NCBI GenBank assembly: GCA_913041535.1
Contig: CAJWJK010000001.1
Coordinates: 62,001-126,000 of the forward strand
Direction of reading: 5' to 3'
DNA length: 64,000 nt
Origin: an uncultured Alphaproteobacteria bacterium
GTDB lineage: Bacteria > Pseudomonadota > Alphaproteobacteria > VGEJ01
The notes beneath the pieces were generated by a model. The model made no database searches and had not been told where the DNA came from. It saw nothing but the letters and a program-made list of their open reading frames with translations. This document shows, one piece after another, positions 37,422 to 46,244 of the stretch. The position numbers were made by a program, and so were the translations under genes. Numbering within the stretch: the stretch's first letter is position 1; the number at the start of each line of letters is the position of its first letter.

Positions 37422-38864
37422 CTATAACTCATTTGAGCGGATCACCATCATCTTCTCAAACTGCATTTCATGTAGGGTATGATGAATACCGCCTATACCG
37501 TGGCCAGATTCTCGAAGACCAGAAAAAGGCATCCAATCGACACGGAATGCGGTGTGGTCATTAACCATTACAGCGCTTGCATCAAGTTTTTGATAGCACC
37601 GCAGCGCTGTATTAATATCTTGTGTACAAACAGCTGCTTGAAATGCGTAAGGCAAGTCATTGGCCTGTGAAATGGCATCGTCCAATTTAGAATATGGATA
37701 TATGCATACAACTGGGCCAAAAACCTCGTTACGACTTATGATAGCATCACTCGGAGGGTCATATAGTACTGTACATGAGTAACAAGAATTAGATATTCGT
37801 TTACCCCCAGCCAATAGCTGTGCGCCTCCAGATCTAGCGTCCGCAATCCACTCTTCGATGCGATCAACTTCGGAGTTCCGGATTAATGGTCCAACGTCAG
37901 TGGTTTCATTTTTGGGGTCTCCAACTACAAGGTTTTCGGCAGCATTAGCGAACCTTTGGGAAAAGTCTTTAGCAATTGCATCGTGCACGAAGATTCTCTG
38001 CACTGAGACACATACTTGGCCAGCATGGTAGAAGCCGCCCTTGACCAAAAGAGGAACCACATCTTCAAGGTCTGCATCGGGTGCAACTATGACAGGGGCA
38101 ACGCCACCGTGTTCAAGGGCACATCGCGTACCGGGTGACAGTTTTGAACGTAGATGCCAGCCAACTTTAGCGCTGCCAATAAAGCTGAAAAAGTTCACCC
38201 GTTGGTCTGTAACAAGTTGTTCTGCAACTTCGCGTCCCTCAGTTACTGCAACTTGGCACCATTCCTTAGGAAGACCAGCTTCTTGTAGAATATTTACAAA
38301 ACGTAAACAGGACAAGGCAGTGTCATTGGCCGGTTTCACAACTATTGGGCAACCTGCTGCAACAGCTGGGCCAACTTGATGTACGATTAAGTTGAGTGGG
38401 TGATTAAACGCGCTCACTGCGACCACGGGGCCGATTGGTTCAAAATGCGTGAAAGCTAATCGATGCATAGATGCCGCGTTTAACCGCATAGGAATTTCTT
38501 TTCCTGCCTGTGTGCGTAGACCTTCAGCACACAGCTTTACTCCTTCTATTGCGCGTACTACCTCTACCCTGGAATCAAGCAAAGGTTTTCCACCTTCTTG
38601 TGCACATCCTAAAGCCAAGGCTTCGGCTTGTTCACTCATAATGGCGGCTGTGCGTTCTAGAATGTGAATGCGTTGATCAGTCGGCAACCACTTGCTTCGT
38701 TCTTTATATAAACGGTTGGCGGTGGTCATTGCTACGTCGGCAGCTTTAGAGTCAGTCGTTTCTACAGTTGCAAGTGACTTGCCATCATATGGTGCCATCA
38801 CCTCGATGTTTGCGCCCTCACAAGTCGCGCCTGGTATCATTAGCGGAAAATGTTGGCCGGTCAT
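37422..38864 (-). CDS. Aldehyde dehydrogenase (NAD(P)+)
   Basis: 480-residue ALDH superfamily enzyme. The catalytic Cys is in HAGQVCVSVQR and the general-base Glu in LEHGGVAPVIV (family ELGG, here EHGG). The FNHPLNLIVHQVGPAVAAG cofactor entry and the GIGGIHHTLHEMQ C terminus are typical. ATG at 38864 has AGGAGG six bases upstream; the frame runs on to 38939. Directly upstream of the IlvD/Edd-type dehydratase, so probably the oxidising step of the same pathway. Confidence 0.92.
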   Translation of the reverse strand: MTGQHFPLMIPGATCEGANIEVMAPYDGKSLATVETTDSKAADVAMTTANRLYKERSKWLPTDQRIHILERTAAIMSEQAEALALGCAQEGGKPLLDSRVEVVRAIEGVKLCAEGLRTQAGKEIPMRLNAASMHRLAFTHFEPIGPVVAVSAFNHPLNLIVHQVGPAVAAGCPIVVKPANDTALSCLRFVNILQEAGLPKEWCQVAVTEGREVAEQLVTDQRVNFFSFIGSAKVGWHLRSKLSPGTRCALEHGGVAPVIVAPDADLEDVVPLLVKGGFYHAGQVCVSVQRIFVHDAIAKDFSQRFANAAENLVVGDPKNETTDVGPLIRNSEVDRIEEWIADARSGGAQLLAGGKRISNSCYSCTVLYDPPSDAIISRNEVFGPVVCIYPYSKLDDAISQANDLPYAFQAAVCTQDINTALRCYQKLDASAVMVNDHTAFRVDWMPFSGLRESGHGIGGIHHTLHEMQFEKMMVIRSNEL

Positions 38865-39107
38865 GTAATTCCTCCTGAACCGTTTATCCTTTAGGTTACT
38901 CCGCTCAGGCCTTCTCACCCAAGCCCTAACTTGAGTCATTTATGAGCATTTCCACACATAGCTGGTATCAAACTACGGTTTTATAAAGAGTTGAATATTA
39001 TCAGCGGACAGCGACGCAGTAGTAGGATAGACGGATGGTGGTATTGAATCGTCGCCATAGCTAAATTTTGTTATAACGCTTCCTATTTTTCATATTTGGA
39101 AAAACGC

Positions 39108-39737
39108 ATGACGGGCTCTGTGAAAGCGCCAACACTCCTTATCAATGGTAACAGACTGGCTTCTCACACTGTGGTTCTTGCTCATGGTGCTGGAGCACCC
39201 ATGGATAGCCCTTTTATGAATACCTTTGCTGAGGGTCTTGTGGAGAGAGGCATTCGAAGCGTCAGATTTGAGTTCCCCTACATGGAAGCGCGGCGACGAG
39301 GTGTTCGGCCAGGGCCAAACCCAACAAGAGTTTTAGAAGATACTTGGCGTGCTGTTATCAATAAACTTGGTTCTCGTGGTTTGGTAATTGGAGGCAAGTC
39401 GATGGGTGGAAGAATTGCAAGCATGGTTGCTGACGAGGCTGGAGTATCTGGAGTAATTTGTCTTGGTTACCCGTTTCACCCACCCGGGCGACCAAACAAG
39501 CTGCGAATATCTCATCTTGCTAGACTCAGGACACCTGCTTTGGTTCTCCAAGGGACACGTGACCCTTTTGGGACGCCAGATGAGGTGCGTCTGTATGAAC
39601 TTTCACCAAATATTAGTGTCCGTTGGTTAGAAGATGGGGACCACAGCTTTAAACCGAGAAAGGTTTCTGGTCGTAGCCAAGAACAGGTTTGTAATGAGGC
39701 AATAATTTTTATCACGCAGTTTCTAACAACATTATAG
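39108..39737 (+). CDS. Alpha/beta hydrolase (COG3571-like)
   Basis: 209-residue hydrolase-fold protein. The nucleophile elbow is GGKSMGGR (Ser), an early VVLAHGAGAPMDSPFM block provides the oxyanion side, Asp is in GTRDPFGTP and His in DGDHSFKPR, so the triad is complete. No signal peptide. The family (KAT8/TEX30-like in eukaryotes) has no firm reaction. ATG at 39108; a TTG at 39096 is possible. It precedes the LysRS gene by about 130 bases. Confidence 0.85.
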   Translation: MTGSVKAPTLLINGNRLASHTVVLAHGAGAPMDSPFMNTFAEGLVERGIRSVRFEFPYMEARRRGVRPGPNPTRVLEDTWRAVINKLGSRGLVIGGKSMGGRIASMVADEAGVSGVICLGYPFHPPGRPNKLRISHLARLRTPALVLQGTRDPFGTPDEVRLYELSPNISVRWLEDGDHSFKPRKVSGRSQEQVCNEAIIFITQFLTTL

Positions 39738-39867
39738 AGCTTGAAGATTCTTTGTCTCGCAATTGGTGTGGTAGCGTTATGTTATAGTGAAATAGTTGAT
39801 TTTTCATTTATGAGTTTAGTGGTAGTCGTTGACCGTTCGATCATCAAACTCTAGCTTTAACTTTGTA

Positions 39868-41466
39868 ATGACAAGAGAATTGGAAGTTGCAATAACCAGT
39901 ACTGCGTGGCCTTTTGTGGAAGCCCGTCGGTTAGTGGCGCGACTATCAGACAAACTCCCTCCAAAGGGGTATGTATTGTTTCAGACCGGCTACGGTCCTT
40001 CGGGGTTACCCCATATAGGAACATTCGGGGAAGTTGCGCGAACTAGCATGGTCCTTAACGCTTTTTCCTATCTAGCCCCAGAAATTCCAACACGATTGTT
40101 CACGTTTTCTGACGATTTAGATGGTCTTAGGAAAGTGCCAGATAATCTGCCAAATCCTGAATCTCTAGAGGAACATCTAGGTAAGCCTCTAACCAGTATC
40201 CCAGATCCGTATGGAAAGACGGAAAGTTACGGGGATTACATGAATGCTCGGTTATGCACATTTCTCGATCATTTTGACTTTGATTACGAGTTCAAAAGTG
40301 CAACGGACCTATATCGATCCGGCTATTTCAACCCCGCTCTTATGGAGATTCTGGCGCATTATGATGAAATCATGGCAGTGATGCTGCCAACGTTAGGGCC
40401 GGAACGACGTGAAACCTATAGCCCCTTCATGCCGATTTGTCCTAATACAGGACGTGTTCTACAAGTGCCAATAATTACTCATGATCTTGATGCTGGAACC
40501 GTGACTTATAGATCTGATAAAGGGAATTTAATAGAGGTTCCAGTAACCAATGGCAACTGCAAGCTACAGTGGAAACCGGACTGGGCAATGCGTTGGTACG
40601 CTTTAGGTGTCGATTATGAAATGTCGGGTAAAGATTTGATTGATTCAGTGAAGCAGGCTGGCCGTATCGTTAAACTCCTCGGTGGATTACAGCCCGAGGG
40701 TTTTTCATACGAGTTATTTCTTGACGAGAATGGGGAGAAAATCTCGAAATCTCGAGGCAATGGATTGACCATAGATGAGTGGCTTCGCTACGCATCGCCT
40801 TCGAGCCTCTCTCATTTCATGTATAAATCTCCGCGGAAGGCAAAACGGCTTTATTTTGATATTATACCACGTACTGTTGATGATTATTTAGGTCGATTAT
40901 CGGAATATCAATCAGAGTCAACGGAGAAACGTCTTGCCAACCCTCTTTGGCACATTCATTTGGGCACGCCGCCTATTGAAGAAGTGCCTCTTGGCTACGG
41001 GTTATTATTGAACCTTGCCAGTGTATGTAATGCTGATGATAAGGCAGTGTTGTGGGGTTTTGTCAGCCGCTATGTGGATAATGCTACTCCGGATAGTCAT
41101 CCCATTCTGGATTCGATGGTTGATTACGCATTGAATTACTATCGAGATGTAATCAAACCAAAAAAGTGTTACAGGGCTCCAACAATCATGGAACATGCGG
41201 CGCTCGATGATCTTGCCCGTACGCTGGGAATATTGATATCTACTTCAACTCCTGAAGAGATTCAAAATAAGGTGTATGAGGTTGGCAAGCGCCATGATTT
41301 TCCCAGTTTGCGGGCTTGGTTTAAAGCGCTGTACGAGATTCTCCTTGGACAGACCGAAGGGCCACGCATGGGGTCATTTATCTGTCTTTATGGTTTGACT
41401 GAAACCATATCTCTAATTGAGCGTGTATTATCCGGTGATGATCTTGCTAAAGCTTCTTTAGATTGA
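39868..41466 (+). CDS. lysK: Class I lysyl-tRNA synthetase
   Basis: Class I LysRS, a Rossmann-fold enzyme unrelated to class II LysS, typical of archaea and alphaproteobacteria. HIGH motif is PHIGTFGEVART near residue 46 and KMSKS is EKISKSRGNG near 293; the SDDLDGLRKVP block lies between. The start is uncertain: ATG 39868 (532 residues) lacks a good Shine-Dalgarno and a TTG at 39829 is in frame. Presence of the class I form normally means the genome has no need of lysS. Confidence 0.95.
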   Translation: MTRELEVAITSTAWPFVEARRLVARLSDKLPPKGYVLFQTGYGPSGLPHIGTFGEVARTSMVLNAFSYLAPEIPTRLFTFSDDLDGLRKVPDNLPNPESLEEHLGKPLTSIPDPYGKTESYGDYMNARLCTFLDHFDFDYEFKSATDLYRSGYFNPALMEILAHYDEIMAVMLPTLGPERRETYSPFMPICPNTGRVLQVPIITHDLDAGTVTYRSDKGNLIEVPVTNGNCKLQWKPDWAMRWYALGVDYEMSGKDLIDSVKQAGRIVKLLGGLQPEGFSYELFLDENGEKISKSRGNGLTIDEWLRYASPSSLSHFMYKSPRKAKRLYFDIIPRTVDDYLGRLSEYQSESTEKRLANPLWHIHLGTPPIEEVPLGYGLLLNLASVCNADDKAVLWGFVSRYVDNATPDSHPILDSMVDYALNYYRDVIKPKKCYRAPTIMEHAALDDLARTLGILISTSTPEEIQNKVYEVGKRHDFPSLRAWFKALYEILLGQTEGPRMGSFICLYGLTETISLIERVLSGDDLAKASLD

Positions 41467-41586
41467 TGTGGGGTCACTATTCCTTCTCTTAATATAGATT
41501 TTTTGTAGTGGTGGCAGCTCCCTATCCATCTAAGTGTTCTTTTTTATTTAGTATGGTTGTAGCGATAAACTGATTTGTGTTGTCCT

Positions 41587-42015
41587 ATGGGGCTGTTTAT
41601 CAATGATAGGGAGCTAGACGTGGTACTAACTTTGAGAGAAGCTAATCTTATTGTTCAAGGAGCGCTTGGGAAGGCACGTGACCTTGACATTCGAATCAAC
41701 GTTGCAGTCTGTGATGCAGGTGGGCGATTGTTGGCGTTTCAAAGGATGGATGGAGCGATGTGGGCTGGTGTCTCTGGAAGTCAGGGTAAGGCTATGGCGT
41801 CAGCCGCATTTGGTAAAGCAAGCGGCGAACTAACAGAGAGAGCCAACCATCCAACGTTGAGGGGTATTTCTGCTGCTGAGGGCAACCGTCTGATTATGGG
41901 TCAGGGGGCAGTACCAGTTATTCGTGAAGGGAATATAGTCGGCGCTTGCGGAGTTGGGGGTGGTACTGCTGAAGAAGACGAAATCTGTGCCTATGCGGGG
42001 GTTAATTCTCTGTAG
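41587..42015 (+). CDS. GlcG/HbpS-family heme-binding-like protein
   Basis: 142-residue protein of the GlcG/HbpS/PduO-C family. The DAGGRLLAFQRMDGAMW block and the C-terminal GACGVGGGTAEEDEICA motif are characteristic. Members bind heme or cobalamin-like ligands or accompany glycolate and diol pathways; the function here is open. It is 100 bases upstream of an orphan ABC permease on the same strand. The likely start is ATG 41587; a TTG four codons earlier is an alternative. Confidence 0.85.
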   Translation: MGLFINDRELDVVLTLREANLIVQGALGKARDLDIRINVAVCDAGGRLLAFQRMDGAMWAGVSGSQGKAMASAAFGKASGELTERANHPTLRGISAAEGNRLIMGQGAVPVIREGNIVGACGVGGGTAEEDEICAYAGVNSL

Positions 42016-42115
42016 ATTTATACTTATCAAGAGGCTAGGAGTACTCTGCAGAATCCAGTGTCTTTCCGTTGACAATGATAGTTACAAAGAATTTCATAAA
42101 CTCTAGTGCGGCAGA

Positions 42116-42934
42116 ATGTTTCACACGCGTAGATATATTGAAATAGCTCGATATTTCCTCATACTCGTAGCAGCAGGTATCGCTTTACTTCCCATTTTTT
42201 GGATGGTGACCCTCTCTTTTAAGCCTATTCTCGAGTGGAATGTCGGCAGTGGAATTTTTACTTGGTTGCCAGAGACTCCAACTATATCCAATTACTTATA
42301 TTTATTTTTTCGGGAGTCATCAGCAGCCCACGCTATTTTTGCGAGTCTTGTTACAACTACCCTTGGAACTCTAATGGCACTTATAATTGGAACCAGTGCT
42401 GCCTATGCGGTTTCAAGGTTTAAGTTTTTTTCGGCGATTGGTATTGCCGCACTGGCGCTCCGATTGATGCTGCCAATGGTCCTCATTATTCCGATAATGG
42501 TAATGTGGACATTTCTAGACTTTATCGATACTTGGTATGGACTGTCGTTGGTTTACGGCTTGCTGCACCTCCCTTTTTCATATTGGTTAATGAAGACGTT
42601 CTTTGATGAGGTGCCTCTAGAGATCGAGGAGGCGGCTATGGTAGAGGGGGCTAGCCATTCGCGAACCTTTATAAAGGTCACTTTACCAATGGTGAGAGGA
42701 GCTCTGGGAACTAGTGCGTTATTTATTTTCATACTTTGCTGGAGCGATTATCTTGTTGCGTTAATATTAACCACCCATAAGTGGACTACTATCCCTGTCT
42801 ATTTATCAGGCATTACAACGTACGGACCCAAGGCTGCTATGGGTGTTATTGCGACGGTGCCACCAATCATTCTGGGCCTTTTAATTCAAAAGGACCTTGT
42901 GAGAGGTATAACTTTTGGAGCACTTAAACAGTAA
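42116..42934 (+). CDS. MalG-type ABC transporter permease, orphan
   Basis: 272-residue inner-membrane permease with about six hydrophobic segments and the EAA loop EEAAMVEGASHSRTFIKVTLP (residues about 175-195) that docks the ATPase, typical of carbohydrate (CUT1) importers. A complete CUT1 importer needs a second permease (MalF type), an ATPase and a substrate-binding protein; none is adjacent. Either the others are elsewhere or this is a decayed remnant, though the frame is intact. Confidence 0.9.
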   Translation: MFHTRRYIEIARYFLILVAAGIALLPIFWMVTLSFKPILEWNVGSGIFTWLPETPTISNYLYLFFRESSAAHAIFASLVTTTLGTLMALIIGTSAAYAVSRFKFFSAIGIAALALRLMLPMVLIIPIMVMWTFLDFIDTWYGLSLVYGLLHLPFSYWLMKTFFDEVPLEIEEAAMVEGASHSRTFIKVTLPMVRGALGTSALFIFILCWSDYLVALILTTHKWTTIPVYLSGITTYGPKAAMGVIATVPPIILGLLIQKDLVRGITFGALKQ

Positions 42935-43138
42935 CGTTGATGTCATGAAGTGAATTCATGTTACAAATAGTGAATGGTGTTCTATGTAAGTAGATAAAGG
43001 AGCGATTTTGTGCCGCTGCTTGAATAGGATTGTGTAAACACTCGTACTCTAATTTACTTGAGATCTGAATAGGGTATTAGTTTCATAGCTACAACCGACT
43101 TCGTAGCGGCTCTGCATGCGGTAGGAGGGCAATGAGGC

Positions 43139-43801
43139 ATGGCATTGATCATTAATGATATCGTAATACAAAGATTAGAGAGGGACGTTATAGCTGGATG
43201 GGGGGATATACCGCCGTCGATCATTAGCGATGAGCTCAATCGGTCTGGCGCTATGTGTGGAGCAATTAAGCCTGTGTTGCCAGGCATGTCATGTTGTGGT
43301 CAGGCATTAACTGTGCAGTGTATGGTTGGAGATAATTCAGCACTCCACTACGCAATTACTAAAGCTTGGCCAGGAGCTATCTTGGTGGCCGATGTTCGAG
43401 GACATACGGATACAGCGGTGTGGGGCGGCATTATGACTCAAGCGGCGAAGCATGCAGGAGTTAAAGGTTTAGTTATTGATGGTGCTGTTCGTGATATTGC
43501 TGATTTGCGTAAGTCGGAAATAGGAATATTTGTGCGTGGGGCAACACCCAATGGCCCTCATAAGGGGTTTGGGGGTGAAATCAATGGACCTATCCAGTGT
43601 GGTGGGTTGAGTGTTGAGCCGGGCGACCTCGTAGTAGGTGACGATGATGGAGTGGTCGTAGTAAAGCCAACGCAGTTGCCTGGTCTGATGGACCGTTGTC
43701 GCGCGCGAATCGCTAGGGAAGAGAATATGCTTCGCGAAATAGAAGATGGAAAGACCACAGTCGAGCTCACCGGTCTACCGCCTGCAGAAGAAATAGGCTA
43801 G
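43139..43801 (+). CDS. RraA-like/HMG-CHA aldolase family protein
   Basis: 220-residue protein of the RraA/4-hydroxy-4-methyl-2-oxoglutarate aldolase family. The catalytic block is GLVIDGAVRDIADL, with the conserved Arg-Asp, and GDLVVGDDDGVVVV near the end. The isolated gene with no RNase E-regulation context makes an aldolase or decarboxylase of oxo-acids more likely than an RNase regulator, but sequence alone cannot settle it. GGAGGG lies about ten bases before the ATG. It is convergent with the cupin gene. Confidence 0.82.
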   Translation: MALIINDIVIQRLERDVIAGWGDIPPSIISDELNRSGAMCGAIKPVLPGMSCCGQALTVQCMVGDNSALHYAITKAWPGAILVADVRGHTDTAVWGGIMTQAAKHAGVKGLVIDGAVRDIADLRKSEIGIFVRGATPNGPHKGFGGEINGPIQCGGLSVEPGDLVVGDDDGVVVVKPTQLPGLMDRCRARIAREENMLREIEDGKTTVELTGLPPAEEIG

Positions 43802-43856
43802 AGGTAATTACTAGCAGTTATCTCTTTGTGTTCGGTTTGCCATCCCGATGCGCATT

Positions 43857-44402
43857 CTACTCAGCTGGTTCTAATTCTCTAGCTACAATCTTCCCGCGTT
43901 TGTCTTCGGACCATCCAACTTGGGCTGCTTTCTCGATGACTTCGTCTGGCCATTTAATCATGCCCATCTCGGGGCCTCCGATAGTAACTAGAAAGTTCAC
44001 ATCCTTGTCGCCCGGATTTCGAAATCCGCGCATAACACCAGGCGGAAAAGAGGCAATATCGTGGACGTCTAGTTCCACTTCGTGTTCGCCGTCGTTGCCA
44101 AGAGTCAATACAAGCTTGCCATCAAGTGGCATAAACATCTCTGTCGTCTCATGATCGTGTAATGCACCAGTTCGACCCGGCGGCAATTTGATTATTACAG
44201 ACCAGAACTCTGCATCATCGGGGATCCACCCCTCATAATCCGGATCGCCAGTTTTAAATCCCGAGATATGCCCAACTATATTTGCCTGTGACCGAGAGTG
44301 GCCTTCAATCTTAGTGTCGAGATACTGGTCTACACCAAAGTGAAGGTCACTATATCTGCGTACCCTTTGATCAATCCATTTCTGGTCAATTTTTGTGCTC
44401 AT
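43857..44402 (-). CDS. Cupin-domain protein
   Basis: 181-residue single-cupin protein. Motif 1 is complete (GALHDHETTEMFMPLDG, residues about 78-94: two His and Glu), whereas in motif 2 (SFPPGVMRGFRNPG) the usual His appears to be Arg, so metal binding may be three-residue only. ATG 44402 has GGA six bases upstream; the ATG at 44423 has none. It lies downstream of the ketosynthase operon, after a 289-base gap, on the same strand, so a link to that operon is possible but unproven. Confidence 0.8.
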   Translation of the reverse strand: MSTKIDQKWIDQRVRRYSDLHFGVDQYLDTKIEGHSRSQANIVGHISGFKTGDPDYEGWIPDDAEFWSVIIKLPPGRTGALHDHETTEMFMPLDGKLVLTLGNDGEHEVELDVHDIASFPPGVMRGFRNPGDKDVNFLVTIGGPEMGMIKWPDEVIEKAAQVGWSEDKRGKIVARELEPAE

Positions 44403-44691
44403 AACTGTTCCATCCCTTCCCATCAGGAGGTAAGAATATTGCTGTGCGACGCACAGAGGCTACCATGAGGCTTATTTCTACCCAACTTATAACATATACT
44501 AAGCAACAGGCTGCATTCATTTTTTATTATAAAGTCAACTATGTCTACGGTGGTTCAGGTACTCTATCCAACTGAAGACGTGTCAATTTGTTAGCGTCTA
44601 CACCTGTATCTACGCAAAAACATTGTCTTTTTGTGTGCGTTACAAATCTTGTAGTACACCCAATAGCGACTAAACAAGAAGATAAGAAATA

Positions 44692-45918
44692 CTACCTTGG
44701 GGGATGACGGATTACGAGGACTGCATTTAATCCGCCGAATGCAAACGAATTAGTTAGAGCATATTCTATAGGCATAGTACGGGCCTTGTTTGGAACATAG
44801 TCCAGGTCACAGTCGGGGTCAGGCAATCTGTAGTTGATAGTAGGTGGGGACTGGCTGCATTTAATGGCAAGGATGGTAGCGGCTAGCTCGAGCGCGCCAC
44901 TGGCACCGAGCGCGTGGCCGTGCGCTCCCTTAGTTGACGAAACAGCAATTCTATCTGCACTTTTCTCAAATACTTGGCGAATAGCTTGGGTTTCCGACTT
45001 GTCGTTACTCACTGTGCCTGTGCCGTGGGCATTGATGTAATCGATCTGCTCCGATTCTAGGTGAGCGTCTTCTAGTGCCAATCTCATAGCTCGAGCAGCG
45101 CCAATTGCCGAGGGTTGGACAATGCCGCTAGCATCAGCGCTCATTCCAAACCCGGATATCTCAGCTAAGATGCATGCGTCTCGCTTTAGTGCAATGTCCA
45201 ATGCCTCAAGAACGAATATTGCCGCACCTTCACCGAGCACCATTCCGTCACGATCTGCACTAAACGGTCGACAGGAATCTGTGCTCATAACGCGCATAGC
45301 TTCCCAAGCTTTCATGCACCCGAAAGTGATACAGGCTTCGGCGCCCCCGGTAATGGCTATATCCGCTCGCCCTCGTCGTATCATCTCGAAGGATTCCCCT
45401 ATGGCATGTGTAGCCGATGCGCATGCGCTGGAGATCGTGAAAGTTGGCCCTTGTAGTCCAAGGTCAATACTAATGTTACTTGGTGCAGCGCTTCCCATTA
45501 CTCGGGGAATAACAAAAGGATGTAATCGCTTTGTTCCTTCAGCATAAAGTGCGCGAAAGGCATCATCTTGAGTTCCCAGACCTCCAATCCCTGTCCCAAT
45601 TATAGTGGCGGCGCGGGTTGCAATAGACTGATCAACTACCACCTGCGATTGATGTACCGCTTGACGAGAAGCAGCTAGAGCGAATTGCGAAAATCGGTCA
45701 AGAAGAGGGTTTCGTTCATTCGAAAAATGTTCTTCTGGTATAAAATCATTTACCTCGGCCGCAATTTTAATTTTTAGCTCGTCGGTTGGAATATTCTTAA
45801 TTCGTCTAATCCCGCATTCTCCATCGAAGAGAGATTTTTGGAACTGATCAGAACTATTTCCAATAGCTGAAATTACACCAAACCCGGTTATAACAACGCG
45901 GCGGAATTTTGACGTCAT
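44692..45918 (-). CDS. FabF-type beta-ketoacyl-ACP synthase
   Basis: 408-residue condensing enzyme of the KAS II group. The Cys-His-His triad is complete: Cys in SSACASATH, His in NAHGTGT and His in KGAHGHALGASG, so it should elongate rather than only decarboxylate. It is the last gene of the E1 alpha-E1 beta-AcoC-ACP-KS operon (32 bases after the ACP), not of a fabDGF cluster, which suggests a dedicated pathway. The ATG at 45918 is chosen; a TTG at 45945 is in frame. Confidence 0.92.
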   Translation of the reverse strand: MTSKFRRVVITGFGVISAIGNSSDQFQKSLFDGECGIRRIKNIPTDELKIKIAAEVNDFIPEEHFSNERNPLLDRFSQFALAASRQAVHQSQVVVDQSIATRAATIIGTGIGGLGTQDDAFRALYAEGTKRLHPFVIPRVMGSAAPSNISIDLGLQGPTFTISSACASATHAIGESFEMIRRGRADIAITGGAEACITFGCMKAWEAMRVMSTDSCRPFSADRDGMVLGEGAAIFVLEALDIALKRDACILAEISGFGMSADASGIVQPSAIGAARAMRLALEDAHLESEQIDYINAHGTGTVSNDKSETQAIRQVFEKSADRIAVSSTKGAHGHALGASGALELAATILAIKCSQSPPTINYRLPDPDCDLDYVPNKARTMPIEYALTNSFAFGGLNAVLVIRHPPR

Positions 45919-45950
45919 AACGTTAACTGAAAAGCATATAGCCAACTAAA

Positions 45951-46244
45951 TCAATTCATAGAAGGCTTATTTGCGAGCACCTTTGCAACTGCTTCCGCAA
46001 CTTCACCAACCGTTACAAATTCAGAGACTTCATTCTCACTAGGTCTGAATGGGATATCGATATCAAAATGCTGCTCTATAGAAAATATAAATTCTATAGT
46101 ATCAAATGAATCAAGGCCAAGATCTGTCAGCACAGTATTGGGCGAAATTGTGGTTACATCCAGTTCCTTACTTGCAGCAATTATTTCAATGATCTTTTCT
46201 GTAATTTCGTGGTTTGGTAAACGAGCTCTTTTATCAAGTGCCAC
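45951..46244 (-). CDS. Acyl carrier protein
   Basis: 97-residue acidic, helical carrier. The phosphopantetheine serine is in TDLGLDSFDTIEF (about residue 46). It is longer than primary-metabolism AcpP (about 78), with an extra N-terminal stretch of basic residues. The start is GTG at 46244, supported by GAGGAG 6-7 bases upstream, and overlaps the AcoC-like gene by 11 bases, implying coupled translation. It is encoded with a ketosynthase and a 2-oxoacid dehydrogenase, unusual for an ACP. Confidence 0.93.
   Translation of the reverse strand: MALDKRARLPNHEITEKIIEIIAASKELDVTTISPNTVLTDLGLDSFDTIEFIFSIEQHFDIDIPFRPSENEVSEFVTVGEVAEAVAKVLANKPSMN

Noticed and set aside
36760-37482. 240-codon plus-strand frame
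   Set aside because: Antisense to the IlvD/Edd dehydratase gene; composition is not protein-like.
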